From Clostridium sp. CF012 (GTDB lineage Bacteria > Bacillota > Clostridia > Clostridiales > Clostridiaceae), in NCBI RefSeq assembly GCF_018861755.1, contig NZ_JAHLEF010000011.1:62001-126000 (forward strand): 64,000 bases of DNA, in the 5' to 3' direction. Below are positions 6,877 to 17,099 of the stretch, piece by piece. Numbering within the stretch: position 1 is the stretch's first letter; every line of letters begins with the position of its first letter. A model generated the notes under the pieces. That model was not told where the DNA came from. It searched no databases and worked only from the letters and a program-made list of their open reading frames with translations. Position numbers and translations under genes: made by a program.

Positions 6877-8049
6877 ATGAGCTTATTAAAAAAATCTACC
6901 TATATATGTCCATTTTGTTTTACAGAACATAAATTAAGCGAAGTGAATTTTATATGTAAAAATGAACCGAATAAATGTGAGAATGCGAAAAAAGAAATTG
7001 TAATGGTTCCAGCCCCTAATGAGGGGAAAAATATTATGCCAAAGGACATGGTGTGCGATTCATGTGGAGAGAACACAAATGTTAAGGTTTGCCCTACATG
7101 CAATGCAGAACTTCCCTACACTATAGGTGAATATAAAGATTTGATTTTTGCAGTAATTGGTGCTAAGGAGGCAGGGAAGAGCCATTATATTGCAGTGCTT
7201 ATAGATAAAATAATGAACGAAATTGGTGCCGCATTTAATTGTAGTTTGCAAGCCATTAATGATGCTACTATAACGAGATATCGTAATGATTTTTATTATC
7301 CAGTATTTAGAAGTAAAGAAATAATCAAGGTTACACATTCAGCTAAGACAGATACTTCAGTTAGTCAGCCACTTATATATACTTTAGCCTTTAGAGAGAC
7401 AAGCATCTTTGGTGGTCTTTTAAAAAGCAAGAGAATTAGTAATGTGGTGACAATAGCTTTTTTTGATACCGCAGGAGAGGATTTGGATGAAGAAGACACT
7501 ATGAAGTCGGTAAATAAGTATATATATAATTCCTCTGGTATTATTTTTTTACTAGATCCACTTCAACTTACTAATGTGAGAGATTCTCTTCCAAAGGGAA
7601 CCCATTTGCCAGAACAGAATACTGAAATTGAGGATTTGCTTTCAAGAACAGCCAATCTTATAAGACGTGCAAAGAATAAGAAAATGACTCAACTTATAGA
7701 TATACCAGTGGCAGTGGCATTTTCAAAAATGGATGCAGTAGAGTCCTTACTAGATTCATCTAGTTGTATTAACTATCCCAGTAAACATATAGGTGCAGGT
7801 AAATTCCATATTGCAGATTTTGAGGATGTAAATGGTTCAATGGAATCACTTGTAAGAAGTTGGGGTGGAGAAAATTTTGCTAATCAGCTTAGTTCAAATT
7901 TTAAGGATTTTGCTTATTTTGGAATAACTGCCTTAGGATGTAGCCCAGACAGTAATAGTATTAAAAATTTAAGACCTAATAGAGTTGAAGACCCATTTTT
8001 ATGGTTACTTTGGAAACATAAGCTTATAAAATCAGAAAAGAGAAAGTGA
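6877..8049 (+). CDS. zinc-ribbon P-loop GTPase (first copy)
   Basis: 390 residues. The N-terminus carries zinc ribbons (CPFC at 11-14, then CDSC and CPTC at 60-75). A TRAFAC-like GTPase domain follows: Walker A GAKEAGKS (95-102), DTAGED (197-202) as G3, the hydrophobic strand IIFLLDPLQL, and FSKMD (G4, K284 and D286). All nucleotide-binding motifs look functional. The C-terminus NRVEDPFLWLLWKHKLI matches the second GTPase at 21574 (RIEEPFLWLLYQMGYI), so the two are paralogues. I recall this type as the DO-GTPase2 family in GTPase/GAP1 gene sets. It is soluble and probably acts as a switch for the large GAP1-type protein encoded 10 nt downstream. Confidence 0.85.
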   Translation: MSLLKKSTYICPFCFTEHKLSEVNFICKNEPNKCENAKKEIVMVPAPNEGKNIMPKDMVCDSCGENTNVKVCPTCNAELPYTIGEYKDLIFAVIGAKEAGKSHYIAVLIDKIMNEIGAAFNCSLQAINDATITRYRNDFYYPVFRSKEIIKVTHSAKTDTSVSQPLIYTLAFRETSIFGGLLKSKRISNVVTIAFFDTAGEDLDEEDTMKSVNKYIYNSSGIIFLLDPLQLTNVRDSLPKGTHLPEQNTEIEDLLSRTANLIRRAKNKKMTQLIDIPVAVAFSKMDAVESLLDSSSCINYPSKHIGAGKFHIADFEDVNGSMESLVRSWGGENFANQLSSNFKDFAYFGITALGCSPDSNSIKNLRPNRVEDPFLWLLWKHKLIKSEKRK

Positions 8050-8059
8050 GGTTAAGTAC

Positions 8060-10747
8060 ATGAAAGTGCAGCAATTGTATTATACCTCATGTAGAAAAGG
8101 ACTTTCCTCAGGAATGGGATTTCAAACCTACTCCGTATCTGAGGGCGTTACAGAGGCTGAAAAAAAGGAAATAGAGAGTTACTGTATGTATGTTCCACCT
8201 AGTAATCTTCCTAGCCAACCGACTAAAGATGAAATAGATAAGTTATTTCCAATAGCTTTCTCATATTTTATTCTAGAAAATGGTAAAAAAGCGGTCTGCC
8301 AAGCTAAATATACAGGAAAAGACTATAGTGGACGCTTTGGAAATTATTTTTGTCATGTTTTATTGTTTGAAAAGGGAGAGATGACTTTTCACCCTATACA
8401 GTTATATGGCTCAGAGGTTTTTAAAAAGCAGTTAACGGACAGAGAAGAAAATGCCCAGGAAATAGAGTCTTTGAAAGTATTACAGCAGCTACCTTTATTT
8501 GATTTTATAACGTTAGAGAGTGTATCAGAATTTCTAAAAGGAGTTTCCGTTATAAAAAGGAGCAAGAGCTTTAAAAATATGATGGATGCAGTTATTGCGT
8601 ATCACAAAGAACATAAGAAAATCATTTTTTGCGATACTAATGAGAATAATGCTTACTGGATAGCTGCAGCTCAAATGTGTCTTCCTTTAAAGCTTTCTCA
8701 ATTGTTAACTTTTACTACTTATAGTAATGATTGTGAAAATACAAATTACGTTATTTGCGGTTCTTCAGCAGAAGGAACTAAAACAAATTTTAAGGATTGT
8801 AATAATATTTATAAGTATAATGCATTTGATTTTATAAATGGACATAGTAGCGATTTGAATCATGACTTCAAATTTTCCAAATTAGCACAGGTAGGGCTTT
8901 CAATATCAAAAGATAGTCTGTTACCATTTATAGATTTTATAGATAAATTTGATTATGACGTGTTAGATGAAGAAATAGATGCTTGTTTATATCTTTACAA
9001 TATGGCGAAAAAAGGTATTGAAAAAATGGATACAGATAGCATAATAAAAGGAATAGACTTTGTTAATAACTATGGTTCCATAGAGACATATAAGCAACTT
9101 TTTATACAGATAGAACCTATGCTTAAAAAAATAAGTGGAGAAGTAGATATGCATAGTGCTGAGGTTATTTCAAAATTTTTATTTAATATAGCAATAAGAA
9201 CAAAAAATGAAATTTATATAAAGAATGCCTTTGAGTTCTTTTTTGATGCTCTTTATTTTATGGTGGTAGATAGAGAAAATATTAAATTAGAAGAAATTAT
9301 AGAATTACACGACAAAATTAGAGCTATAAATAGTAATAAGATAGATGAGTTTATAACGTATTCCTTTGATTCTTATAGAATAGATGAATTGTACATTTAT
9401 ATGGAAGGTGCAAAGGCAAGACATGCTCAGTTTTATTTATATACACTGTTTGGAAATTTCATTTTTTACAGTTATAGGGTAGGTAATCTTATAAGTTGGG
9501 AAAGCGTAATTAAAAATACTGCACTAGTGAAATTTATTGATAGATGTATTGAAATTTTAAGTTTTAATAAAGATGAAATGAAATATATAACTAAGTCTAT
9601 TTACAAGAATGAGGAGTACTTTTCAAATTTTATGATTATGTGTTATAAAAATGCTGTAATAAGTGGGAGTAATGAAAAAGAAAGAATAGTGCTGCAACTT
9701 TTAAAGGAAGCGAAACAAGATAATGAGGAAGCTTGGTTTTTGAAAATTAGAAATAGTTTAAATGAACTAGATGGTGGTGAAGAGCTACTATTTAGAGATT
9801 TTGTGTATGAACTTAATTATGCACAGGATAAGAGTAAATATTTTTGGGATTATTGCGAATCGTTTTTTAATAGAACACCTATACATAAAGGGCAATATTT
9901 TTCCAAAGCTGCTATGGAATTCTTGAACAATTTAGAAAATAGTGTGGAAATTTCAAATGAATCCTTTGAAATTCTTAAATTTATATTAAATAACTGCTTA
10001 AAAACTACTATAGATGAATCTTTATTATATAATTTAATTAACAACTTTGAAAAGCAATTAGGATCAACTTATCCAGAAGAAGAGACTGCAATAATAATTC
10101 CAGCTATAATGGATCTTAAAAAATCAAGAGATATTGTAACCCAGCCAGATGTTACAGGGCTTATTTCTTTTGGAATGAACCTTGAGAAGGGCACAAATGT
10201 AATAAAAACAGTGTGCGGAAAAGTTAAATTGAACTTTGAATATATAGACAGGCATACATACAAAAAATATTTATGTTGGTATCTATCTAATATATACATG
10301 AATGGCGTAAATGAAGATTTAAAAGTGGATTATAAAAGAATAACTGATGCTATTTGCCTAGGAATGTATGAAGAAATATATTATGAATCTTTATTAAAAA
10401 CCTTAGAGGAGATATTAAATGAGGGCAAAATTTATAAACTTTTCTTAAAGGAAAACAAATTAGAAGGATATAAAGTGTTTTTTCATTTTATAATTTATGT
10501 TTTCAGAAATGTAGATGATTTTCCAAAGTATATAATTGACTATATTACTAATAAAACAATTAATATTTTAAGTAATAGATCCCTGCGAGAAATGAAAAAA
10601 TATGAAAATTATATGAGTGATGTGATCAGTAGAATGAGAAACAAATCAATGATAAGCAGACCATGGAATAGTATACGCAAAAAAGTTAATGAGGATAGAG
10701 GAGATTCTATATTTCAAAGAGGAATAAACAAGTTTATTGGTAAATAA
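8060..10747 (+). CDS. large GTPase-associated protein with GAP1-N2-like N-terminus
   Basis: 895 residues, the partner gene of the first GTPase. The first about 130 residues carry the pattern QQLYYTSCRKGLSSGMGFQT ... YTGKDYSGRFGNYFCHVLLF, which I recall as the GAP1-N2 (GTPase-associated protein 1, type 2) domain. The remaining about 700 residues are predicted almost wholly alpha-helical, with no catalytic motif, membrane segment or zinc site that I can see, and look like a helical-repeat scaffold. The gene at 22859 encodes a shorter relative with the type 1 N-terminus, again right after a GTPase. The ATG is preceded by GTGAGGT. The name describes genomic association; a GTPase-activating role is not established. 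Confidence 0.8.
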   Translation: MKVQQLYYTSCRKGLSSGMGFQTYSVSEGVTEAEKKEIESYCMYVPPSNLPSQPTKDEIDKLFPIAFSYFILENGKKAVCQAKYTGKDYSGRFGNYFCHVLLFEKGEMTFHPIQLYGSEVFKKQLTDREENAQEIESLKVLQQLPLFDFITLESVSEFLKGVSVIKRSKSFKNMMDAVIAYHKEHKKIIFCDTNENNAYWIAAAQMCLPLKLSQLLTFTTYSNDCENTNYVICGSSAEGTKTNFKDCNNIYKYNAFDFINGHSSDLNHDFKFSKLAQVGLSISKDSLLPFIDFIDKFDYDVLDEEIDACLYLYNMAKKGIEKMDTDSIIKGIDFVNNYGSIETYKQLFIQIEPMLKKISGEVDMHSAEVISKFLFNIAIRTKNEIYIKNAFEFFFDALYFMVVDRENIKLEEIIELHDKIRAINSNKIDEFITYSFDSYRIDELYIYMEGAKARHAQFYLYTLFGNFIFYSYRVGNLISWESVIKNTALVKFIDRCIEILSFNKDEMKYITKSIYKNEEYFSNFMIMCYKNAVISGSNEKERIVLQLLKEAKQDNEEAWFLKIRNSLNELDGGEELLFRDFVYELNYAQDKSKYFWDYCESFFNRTPIHKGQYFSKAAMEFLNNLENSVEISNESFEILKFILNNCLKTTIDESLLYNLINNFEKQLGSTYPEEETAIIIPAIMDLKKSRDIVTQPDVTGLISFGMNLEKGTNVIKTVCGKVKLNFEYIDRHTYKKYLCWYLSNIYMNGVNEDLKVDYKRITDAICLGMYEEIYYESLLKTLEEILNEGKIYKLFLKENKLEGYKVFFHFIIYVFRNVDDFPKYIIDYITNKTINILSNRSLREMKKYENYMSDVISRMRNKSMISRPWNSIRKKVNEDRGDSIFQRGINKFIGK

Positions 10748-10778
10748 GAAAACATAGCTAAAATAGGGGGGACTGGGA

Positions 10779-11759
10779 TTGGAGTTTTTTAATGGTATAG
10801 TGAGATTTATTTACAAAGGAATAGTCTATCCTCCTAAGTTTATTTTATTCAAAATTATATATTTTATAGAAAAAAAATTAATTAGTAAAAATTTGTCGGA
10901 TATATGTGAAAAGTGTTATGAAAAGGTGACATTGCCCTATTATGTCTGTCCAAGTTGCAATAATAGATATGCGGCGCTTATGCCTGCTTTTAAGCATATT
11001 TTCTATTTTAAATGTATTTGCGGTAATAAGTTGCCACTAACTGTACTAAGTGGAAAAAATAAATTAAAAACCCTTTGTAGAAAGTGCAAAAATGAAGCTA
11101 AAATGAATAAGGTTAAAAAAATATGTATACCCATTATTGGAACAAACTCATCAATAAAAGAAAATTTTATATACAATATGCTTGATACTATAGAGTGGAA
11201 ATTTCAGAAGCCGCCTTTTAAAGCCTATGTATCAACACCAAAAACTCAAAAGTTCTTTTTGGGAAAAAACAAAAAAAAACCTTCAAGACAAATTTATATC
11301 TTTGATACTAATGCGAGTGATTTAGTCTTAAGTGATAATTTGAAAAAGTATGGATACTTTAATTATTATGATGGAATAGTATTTATAATTAACGGTGAAG
11401 AGTTTATAAGTTTAGATATAGAGGTCGAAAACAACTTAACTTCCAATGACATACTAGATATATTTATTTTAAATCTTCACAAAAATTTTGGGATTAAGCC
11501 TGGAGAAATAATTAATAAGCCAATAGCGTTTATAATTAATAAGTCTATTAGCATAAGCCGCCCTGGGTATATTGAAGAAAAATTTAAGTTTAAAATTGAA
11601 AATAATTTTAGTGATTATAGAATTTTTTTAATAGATGATTCTAATTTAACAAGGAGAAGTGAAAATAAAGCGAGCTTTGATGAAGCAGAAGTATTTCAAT
11701 GGATTTTAGGTGAGGTGGATAATAAAATACATAACAATATTTGTAAATATAATTGTTAA
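10779..11759 (+). CDS. zinc-ribbon protein with degenerate GTPase domain
   Basis: 326 residues from a TTG start behind AGGGGGGACTGGGA. Residues 43-106 hold several CxxC knuckles (CEKC, CPSC, CICG, CRKC), like the ribbons of the two active GTPases. The following domain keeps the strand order of a P-loop GTPase but has lost its motifs: the Walker A position reads GTNSSIKE (121-128; the second Gly is Ile and the final Ser/Thr is Glu), G3 reads DTNA instead of DxxG, and G4 reads NKSI without the Asp. The strand IVFIINGEEF corresponds to IIFLLDPLQL. It is best viewed as a pseudo-GTPase, perhaps a constitutive dimer partner of an active copy. Confidence 0.72.
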   Translation: MEFFNGIVRFIYKGIVYPPKFILFKIIYFIEKKLISKNLSDICEKCYEKVTLPYYVCPSCNNRYAALMPAFKHIFYFKCICGNKLPLTVLSGKNKLKTLCRKCKNEAKMNKVKKICIPIIGTNSSIKENFIYNMLDTIEWKFQKPPFKAYVSTPKTQKFFLGKNKKKPSRQIYIFDTNASDLVLSDNLKKYGYFNYYDGIVFIINGEEFISLDIEVENNLTSNDILDIFILNLHKNFGIKPGEIINKPIAFIINKSISISRPGYIEEKFKFKIENNFSDYRIFLIDDSNLTRRSENKASFDEAEVFQWILGEVDNKIHNNICKYNC

Positions 11760-11809
11760 TAAATGTATTTATTGGTAAATAGGCTTTTATTAAGAAGGAG
11801 TTGAACAAA

Positions 11810-13576
11810 ATGAATCATAATAAAAAAACTAATAGATTAATAGCGTTTATAGTAGTGTTACTACTTCAAATATCCTGTTCCCTAAGTGTCTTGGCTAAAT
11901 CTAGTGGTGTTTCAAATTTAGATGTGATTTTTGTTTTAGATGCTAGTGGGTCAATGAAAGCCAGTGATCCGCATGAAATCAGAACAGAAGCTATTAAAAT
12001 GTTCCTTGATATGTGTGAAGTAGATGGAAACAAAGTCGGTCTTGTGGCTTATTCCGATAATATTGTTAGAGAGCACAATTTGGGTGACATGAACTCAGCA
12101 GCGGATAAAGACAGTATAAAGAGCATGACTAATGCTATACCTTTTGGACAAAAAACAGATACAGGAATGGGTTTAAAAGAAGCTGTAAACCTTATGGAAA
12201 GTGGACATGAACCCACTCATAAGCCAATTATTATTCTTTTATCAGATGGTAAAAATGATCCGGCAAGAAGTATGGAGAAATCTTTAAAGGATTTAAATGA
12301 TGCTACAAGTAGTGCGAAAGCTAAGGGGTATCCTATATACACTATAGGATTAAACTATGATGGCACTGTAGATAAATCACAATTACAAAGTATTTCAGAT
12401 AAAACCAAGGGTAAAACTTATATAACTAATAAAGCAGAGGATCTTACACAGATATTAACAGATATTTATGCGGATAATTCAAAAATTAAGGTTCAAAATG
12501 GTGGAAGCATTATTGCCAGTGGTGGATTTCAAGACGTAAAGTTAAACATCCCCAATGCTAATGTACTAGAAGCTAATGTATCTATGCTATCGGACACGCC
12601 AATTGAAGTAAAACTAGTAAATCCAAAGGGCACAGAGGTACCTATTCCTTCAAATGATATAATTTTTACTTCTTCTAATAAGTATTCTATGTTAAAAATA
12701 GTAAAGCCCATACAAGGAGATTGGATGCTCAAAGTTAAGGGAATTAGTGGAGATAAAATAAATATCAGCTACATTTTTAATTATGATATTGAGCTAAAGG
12801 CTAAATTTAATCCAGTAGCACCTAAAACAGGAGAGGATATGAATATAGAAGCTTATTTTCTAGGTAATGGACAAGTTATTGATGACAATGAGCTTTATAA
12901 AGATATGAAAGCTAAACTAGTAGTTAAAAATTTAAAAAGCGGAGCTATTAAAGAATTTCCACTTCAAAACAATAATCATTTATTTAGTGGGAAATATACC
13001 TTGTCAGATAATGACAAATATGAAGTTAAGGTAAGGGTTGATGGAAAGAGTGTTTATAGAGAAACTTCTCCCACAACAATTGGAGGAGGAACTACAGTAA
13101 AACCTTCTAATAATACTCAGGCGCAAAAACCAGTGGGAAGTGATAATAAAAAAAACACAGTGGGTATTATTTTTGCAGTAGTAGGTATCATTGCCTTAAT
13201 TATAATAGCAATAGTAATAGTACTGCAAAAGAAAAATAAGGCAGCTGGCTTTGGTAGGGTGATGTTTCAAATTAGAGATGAAAACACTGGTGAAGTATCA
13301 GCTCCTCAACATAGAAGTTTGCACACCTATAATGGAAAATTTAGTCTTTATGATGTATTAGGGCTTAAAGAGGAGTTCTCAGAGGTGCAGAACTTAAAAT
13401 TTCACTTTAAGAAGGATGACAGCATTGAGGTATCAAATAATTCACAGTGCAGTATTCAAAAATCTGGTAGAGTTTTATCAAAGGATATTAAGACAAAGTT
13501 ATATAATGGCGAAAGAATTGTAGTACTTTTAAATAAATCATCTAAAAGTATAATTATAGAGTTCTATAGCAACTGA
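11810..13576 (+). CDS. membrane-anchored von Willebrand factor A protein, extracellular vWA
   Basis: 588 residues; the ATG at 11810 lies 9 nt after AAGGAG, whereas an in-frame TTG at 11801 is too close to it. A signal sequence (LIAFIVVLLLQISCSLSVLA) leads the vWA domain (about 35-215) outside the cell. MIDAS residues are complete: DASGS (44-48), the Thr in KTDTGMG and the Asp in LLSDGKND, so metal-dependent ligand binding is likely. Two beta-sandwich regions follow (about 230-420), then a linker rich in Asn and Gln, one transmembrane helix (TVGIIFAVVGIIALIIIAIV, about 450-473) and a cytoplasmic tail of about 110 residues with a beta-rich look. It could carry a signal from outside to the GTP-dependent proteins of the operon. 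Confidence 0.82.
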   Translation: MNHNKKTNRLIAFIVVLLLQISCSLSVLAKSSGVSNLDVIFVLDASGSMKASDPHEIRTEAIKMFLDMCEVDGNKVGLVAYSDNIVREHNLGDMNSAADKDSIKSMTNAIPFGQKTDTGMGLKEAVNLMESGHEPTHKPIIILLSDGKNDPARSMEKSLKDLNDATSSAKAKGYPIYTIGLNYDGTVDKSQLQSISDKTKGKTYITNKAEDLTQILTDIYADNSKIKVQNGGSIIASGGFQDVKLNIPNANVLEANVSMLSDTPIEVKLVNPKGTEVPIPSNDIIFTSSNKYSMLKIVKPIQGDWMLKVKGISGDKINISYIFNYDIELKAKFNPVAPKTGEDMNIEAYFLGNGQVIDDNELYKDMKAKLVVKNLKSGAIKEFPLQNNNHLFSGKYTLSDNDKYEVKVRVDGKSVYRETSPTTIGGGTTVKPSNNTQAQKPVGSDNKKNTVGIIFAVVGIIALIIIAIVIVLQKKNKAAGFGRVMFQIRDENTGEVSAPQHRSLHTYNGKFSLYDVLGLKEEFSEVQNLKFHFKKDDSIEVSNNSQCSIQKSGRVLSKDIKTKLYNGERIVVLLNKSSKSIIIEFYSN

Positions 13577-13621
13577 TTTTCGGAAAATTGAGAACTTAAA
13601 ATTGAAAGCGAGGAAATTAAT

Positions 13622-16600
13622 ATGAATGCAAATATAAGAGAGCATATACAAGAACTAAATGTAATGACTGGTGGGGGAATCATTAGTGATAAAATACGTG
13701 TAGATACCATTGAAAATCCTATGCTTATCATAGGACTTGGTGGTACGGGTATAGATGCAATGCTAAGATTAAAATATCAAATAAATAGAAGGTTTAAATT
13801 ACCTGAAGATTCCTTAACAAAGGTAAGAAAAGAGAAGCCTGACAAAATAGAATTTTTAGGTTTTGAAACAAATATGCAGGAAAAAAACAAGAAGTATAAG
13901 GGTATTGGATTAGACCCTCAAAGTGAATTGGTAATGTTATCTAATTCAGAAATTGGAGCTATTTTAAGTGATAGAAAAGTTATGGACCCATGTATTTCAC
14001 AGTGGTTATCTCCAGAACTTAATATATCTGATGGAATGAAAGGTGCTTGTGGGGTTAGGCAAGCTGGAAGACTATTACTTTTCACAAAGATAAATGAAGT
14101 TGTTGAAAGTATAGAGAAAAAAATAAATACTATTATGAAGGATAGTAAAGAAAAACTATATGTATTTATGCTTACAGGTATTTCCGGGGGAACAGGAAGT
14201 GGATGTTTCCTTGACATTGCATACATAGTCCGCGGAATAATGGAAAGAAAATTTGGTGGCTATGGCATAGATAGAGTAAATACTTTAAGCTATTTGTTTA
14301 CCCCGGATGTTAATATATCTAAGGGCCTTGGAATGCACGAGAGAAATTATATTATGAAAAATGGATATGCTGCATTAAAAGAATTAGATTATTTAATGAA
14401 TATTTCAGAGCGAGGAGATAGGTTTAAGCAGAAGTATAAAAGTGCTTTAGAAGTTGATTCAGGGGTTCCACCTTTTGATCTATGCCACTTGATTTCCGCT
14501 ACGAATAAAGAGGGTAAACTATTAAGCAATGCTTATGATTACTGCATGAATGTTACTGCAGAAAATATAACAAATTTTATGGCTAGTGAGGAAAGGCAAG
14601 CTGGGCAGGAGTTTGCTATTCATGATTATATAAGTAACATAGAACAAAACATTAAGAATATGGAAAAGCCTTATTCAGCAAATTATAAATATAACATTAT
14701 AGGAGCATCTTCAGCAGTTTTGCCTATTGAAGAAATAACTACTTATCTTGCATATAAAGTTTTTGAAAAAATGGATGTAATGTTTGAAAAATCACCAACA
14801 GAGCAGGATGTGGATCAGTTCATTAGAATAGTGAAGCTAGATAAAGATTCCGTAGAGGCCAGGTTTGAACGTGAAAATTTAGGTAGACAACCAATTTCAG
14901 GTTATAAAAACAGAGATAAGTATGATTTTGCAAATGTTATTAAAAAAGAAGCAGTAAATATGGATGAAGAGCTTAGTGAATACTTAAGGGATATTTGTGA
15001 TGAATATTTGAAGGTGAAAAGACAGTACCCTGGTGAAATCTCTGTAGTATTAAAGCTGCAGATAGATAGAATTTTTGAAGATGCAGCTAAAGGACCTTTT
15101 TATGCTTCAAGGATGTTATTTTCAAATGAAGGCTTTAGTATGGTAAAAACTCTAGAGGTTATAAAAGAATCATTAGTAGAAAAGCATAGAAGATTACCGG
15201 ATAACATTAAAAACCTTAGAGAGGATGCGGGGGACAAATTTGATGCAGCAAAAAAGACTATTTTATTTACAAAAGAATCAAAGAAAAATGATTATATTGA
15301 GGCTAAAATAGAGGAGTACTATGCAAGGTCAGAAGAAGAGAGAACTTTGAAGATGATAGAATTCTATCAGTATGCTATTGAAATTATAAGCAATTCAAAT
15401 AATAAAATATATAAAGTGTATACTGAAATTTTAAATGAATTAAACAAAGTACTTAGGGATGATGGTAATATTCTTATTAAAGGTGAGGAAGTGGAAATCA
15501 ATAGAGGGAAGACCTATTATTGGAATCTTATTAATGTGCCAGATGTGGTGAAAACTATAGATAAAATGGTTTCTGATGAGGATACAAATGATTTAATAAG
15601 AAGGTTTACAAATAAGCTTTTAACAGAATCTCAAAAATGGATTGATGAGCAGCATATGGATATAGTAGGTTCTATATCAAACTTTGTATCAGAGGAGTTC
15701 GGCGATATAATAACAAAATCTATGGAAGATTTTTTAGTTATGAAGTATGGAGAAGAAAAATCTATTGAAAGATTAATTCAAACGGAAATTGCACCAAGAC
15801 TAGATGAGGATGCAATACCAGTATTTCAGCTTCAGGATGCAGGTGGCTCACTAATTTTCCCATCTTGGAATATGGTCTCAGTGCCAGCTAAAACTCCAAG
15901 AATATATAAAGGAATTAAGGAATATAAGGAAAGTAGTACATTAGGGCATTCTGTAAACATTAAGAGGAGCAAGGTATCAAATAAAATATTTTGGTTAAAT
16001 ACAGAAAATGGAGTGCCATTATATGCTTATACCTCAATAAGACAATATGAAAAAATTTATGAGGAATCTATTTTTACTAAAGAGGGAATAGGCAGACATC
16101 TTATTCAAACAAGGGATATTAATTGGACATATTTGCCTTCGCCTATCCCTGAAAAATCTTGGGGAACTAGTTATCATAATGAAAGAATTAAAAAATATAA
16201 TGGTGAAATAAGACTGGTTTTTGATAAAGCTAGGGAGTATGGCTGTATAGAGCGTGTATCTGAGATAACAAATTCACAGTATAAGGTCATTGTCACCAAA
16301 GAATTTAATATAGAAAAATTCTTATTAAATTACGATTTAGCTATTGAAGAAGACAAAACTCCCAATATGGCTGAAATAAGAAAATGCATTGTAGAACTTA
16401 GAAAATTAATGGAGAACAAATTAGAAAACATTGAGGACTATGATTTACAAATGTATTACATTTTTGATAGTAGGGATGAAGAGGTTGCAAAGGAAAACTT
16501 AATAAGAAGCCCAAGATTAATAGAGCTTTTAAAAGCTGAAATAGAAAAATATGCAGCTATAGAGGAGCAGATAAATAAGCTTGGAAACTTTATTTATGAT

Positions 16601-17026
16601 AACGATAAAAAAACCAAATTAATAGATAACTTTATCCAAGCTATGTATACAGAAACTATTTGTAAAAAGGGTATTGTGTATATGTATGATAAAGATGCAG
16701 ATGAAAGGACAGAAATAGAGCCCTTTGTTAACCTAATGAAGCAAAAGCAATACCCTGAATACTCAATTTATAATAAGTATTGTGAAATCGATGAAAAGCA
16801 TAGAATGGTTATTGAAGCTAAGTCTGATAAAAGATTAGCGGATTTATCTATGGAAGAGGGAACTACTACATTGTACAGTAGAATAAAATGCATGATTGAG
16901 ACTTATAGCAAGGCTATTGAAGAGTTAGATTACAGAAGGTATGAAATAGAGAATGGCCAGGATATGTATAGTTTCTATGTTAATACTTATGATAAACTTA
17001 AAGAGATTAGGGTTAACTTAGAATAA
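13622..17026 (+). CDS. large tubulin/FtsZ-like GTP-binding protein (Tubulin_2 type)
   Basis: 1134 residues. The N-terminal 400 residues look like the Tubulin_2 group of prokaryotic tubulin-like proteins: T1 loop GLGGTGIDAML near residue 38, then the signature ISGGTGSGCFLD with GGTGSG at 189-194, followed by a conserved strand FDLCHLISATNKEGKLLSN. These loops bind GTP in FtsZ and tubulin and are intact here. The remaining about 700 residues are mainly helical, with a beta-containing part near 750-850, and match nothing I know. No membrane segment. Polymerisation is plausible from the family but not shown. It sits between the vWA gene and a degenerate tubulin paralogue, so heteropolymer formation is possible. 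Confidence 0.8.
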   Translation: MNANIREHIQELNVMTGGGIISDKIRVDTIENPMLIIGLGGTGIDAMLRLKYQINRRFKLPEDSLTKVRKEKPDKIEFLGFETNMQEKNKKYKGIGLDPQSELVMLSNSEIGAILSDRKVMDPCISQWLSPELNISDGMKGACGVRQAGRLLLFTKINEVVESIEKKINTIMKDSKEKLYVFMLTGISGGTGSGCFLDIAYIVRGIMERKFGGYGIDRVNTLSYLFTPDVNISKGLGMHERNYIMKNGYAALKELDYLMNISERGDRFKQKYKSALEVDSGVPPFDLCHLISATNKEGKLLSNAYDYCMNVTAENITNFMASEERQAGQEFAIHDYISNIEQNIKNMEKPYSANYKYNIIGASSAVLPIEEITTYLAYKVFEKMDVMFEKSPTEQDVDQFIRIVKLDKDSVEARFERENLGRQPISGYKNRDKYDFANVIKKEAVNMDEELSEYLRDICDEYLKVKRQYPGEISVVLKLQIDRIFEDAAKGPFYASRMLFSNEGFSMVKTLEVIKESLVEKHRRLPDNIKNLREDAGDKFDAAKKTILFTKESKKNDYIEAKIEEYYARSEEERTLKMIEFYQYAIEIISNSNNKIYKVYTEILNELNKVLRDDGNILIKGEEVEINRGKTYYWNLINVPDVVKTIDKMVSDEDTNDLIRRFTNKLLTESQKWIDEQHMDIVGSISNFVSEEFGDIITKSMEDFLVMKYGEEKSIERLIQTEIAPRLDEDAIPVFQLQDAGGSLIFPSWNMVSVPAKTPRIYKGIKEYKESSTLGHSVNIKRSKVSNKIFWLNTENGVPLYAYTSIRQYEKIYEESIFTKEGIGRHLIQTRDINWTYLPSPIPEKSWGTSYHNERIKKYNGEIRLVFDKAREYGCIERVSEITNSQYKVIVTKEFNIEKFLLNYDLAIEEDKTPNMAEIRKCIVELRKLMENKLENIEDYDLQMYYIFDSRDEEVAKENLIRSPRLIELLKAEIEKYAAIEEQINKLGNFIYDNDKKTKLIDNFIQAMYTETICKKGIVYMYDKDADERTEIEPFVNLMKQKQYPEYSIYNKYCEIDEKHRMVIEAKSDKRLADLSMEEGTTTLYSRIKCMIETYSKAIEELDYRRYEIENGQDMYSFYVNTYDKLKEIRVNLE

Positions 17027-17040
17027 TTGTCCTCTGTCAA
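17025..17040. repeat. 16-bp inverted repeat, left copy
   Basis: AATTGTCCTCTGTCAA here is the exact reverse complement of 20741-20756. It lies at the end of the tubulin-like gene and is followed by CTGTCAATT, giving a run of TGTCAA-like units. The pair brackets the pseudotubulin and second vWA genes. Confidence 0.6.
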
Positions 17041-17099
17041 CTGTCAATTAAATTGTGAAGCAATTTATACTAGTTATACAAAGGTGGTGAGTTTAGGAA

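Noticed and set aside
17028-17060. TGTCAA-type units considered as a CRISPR or tandem array
   Set aside because: Only a few irregular units, no spacers of uniform length and no cas genes.
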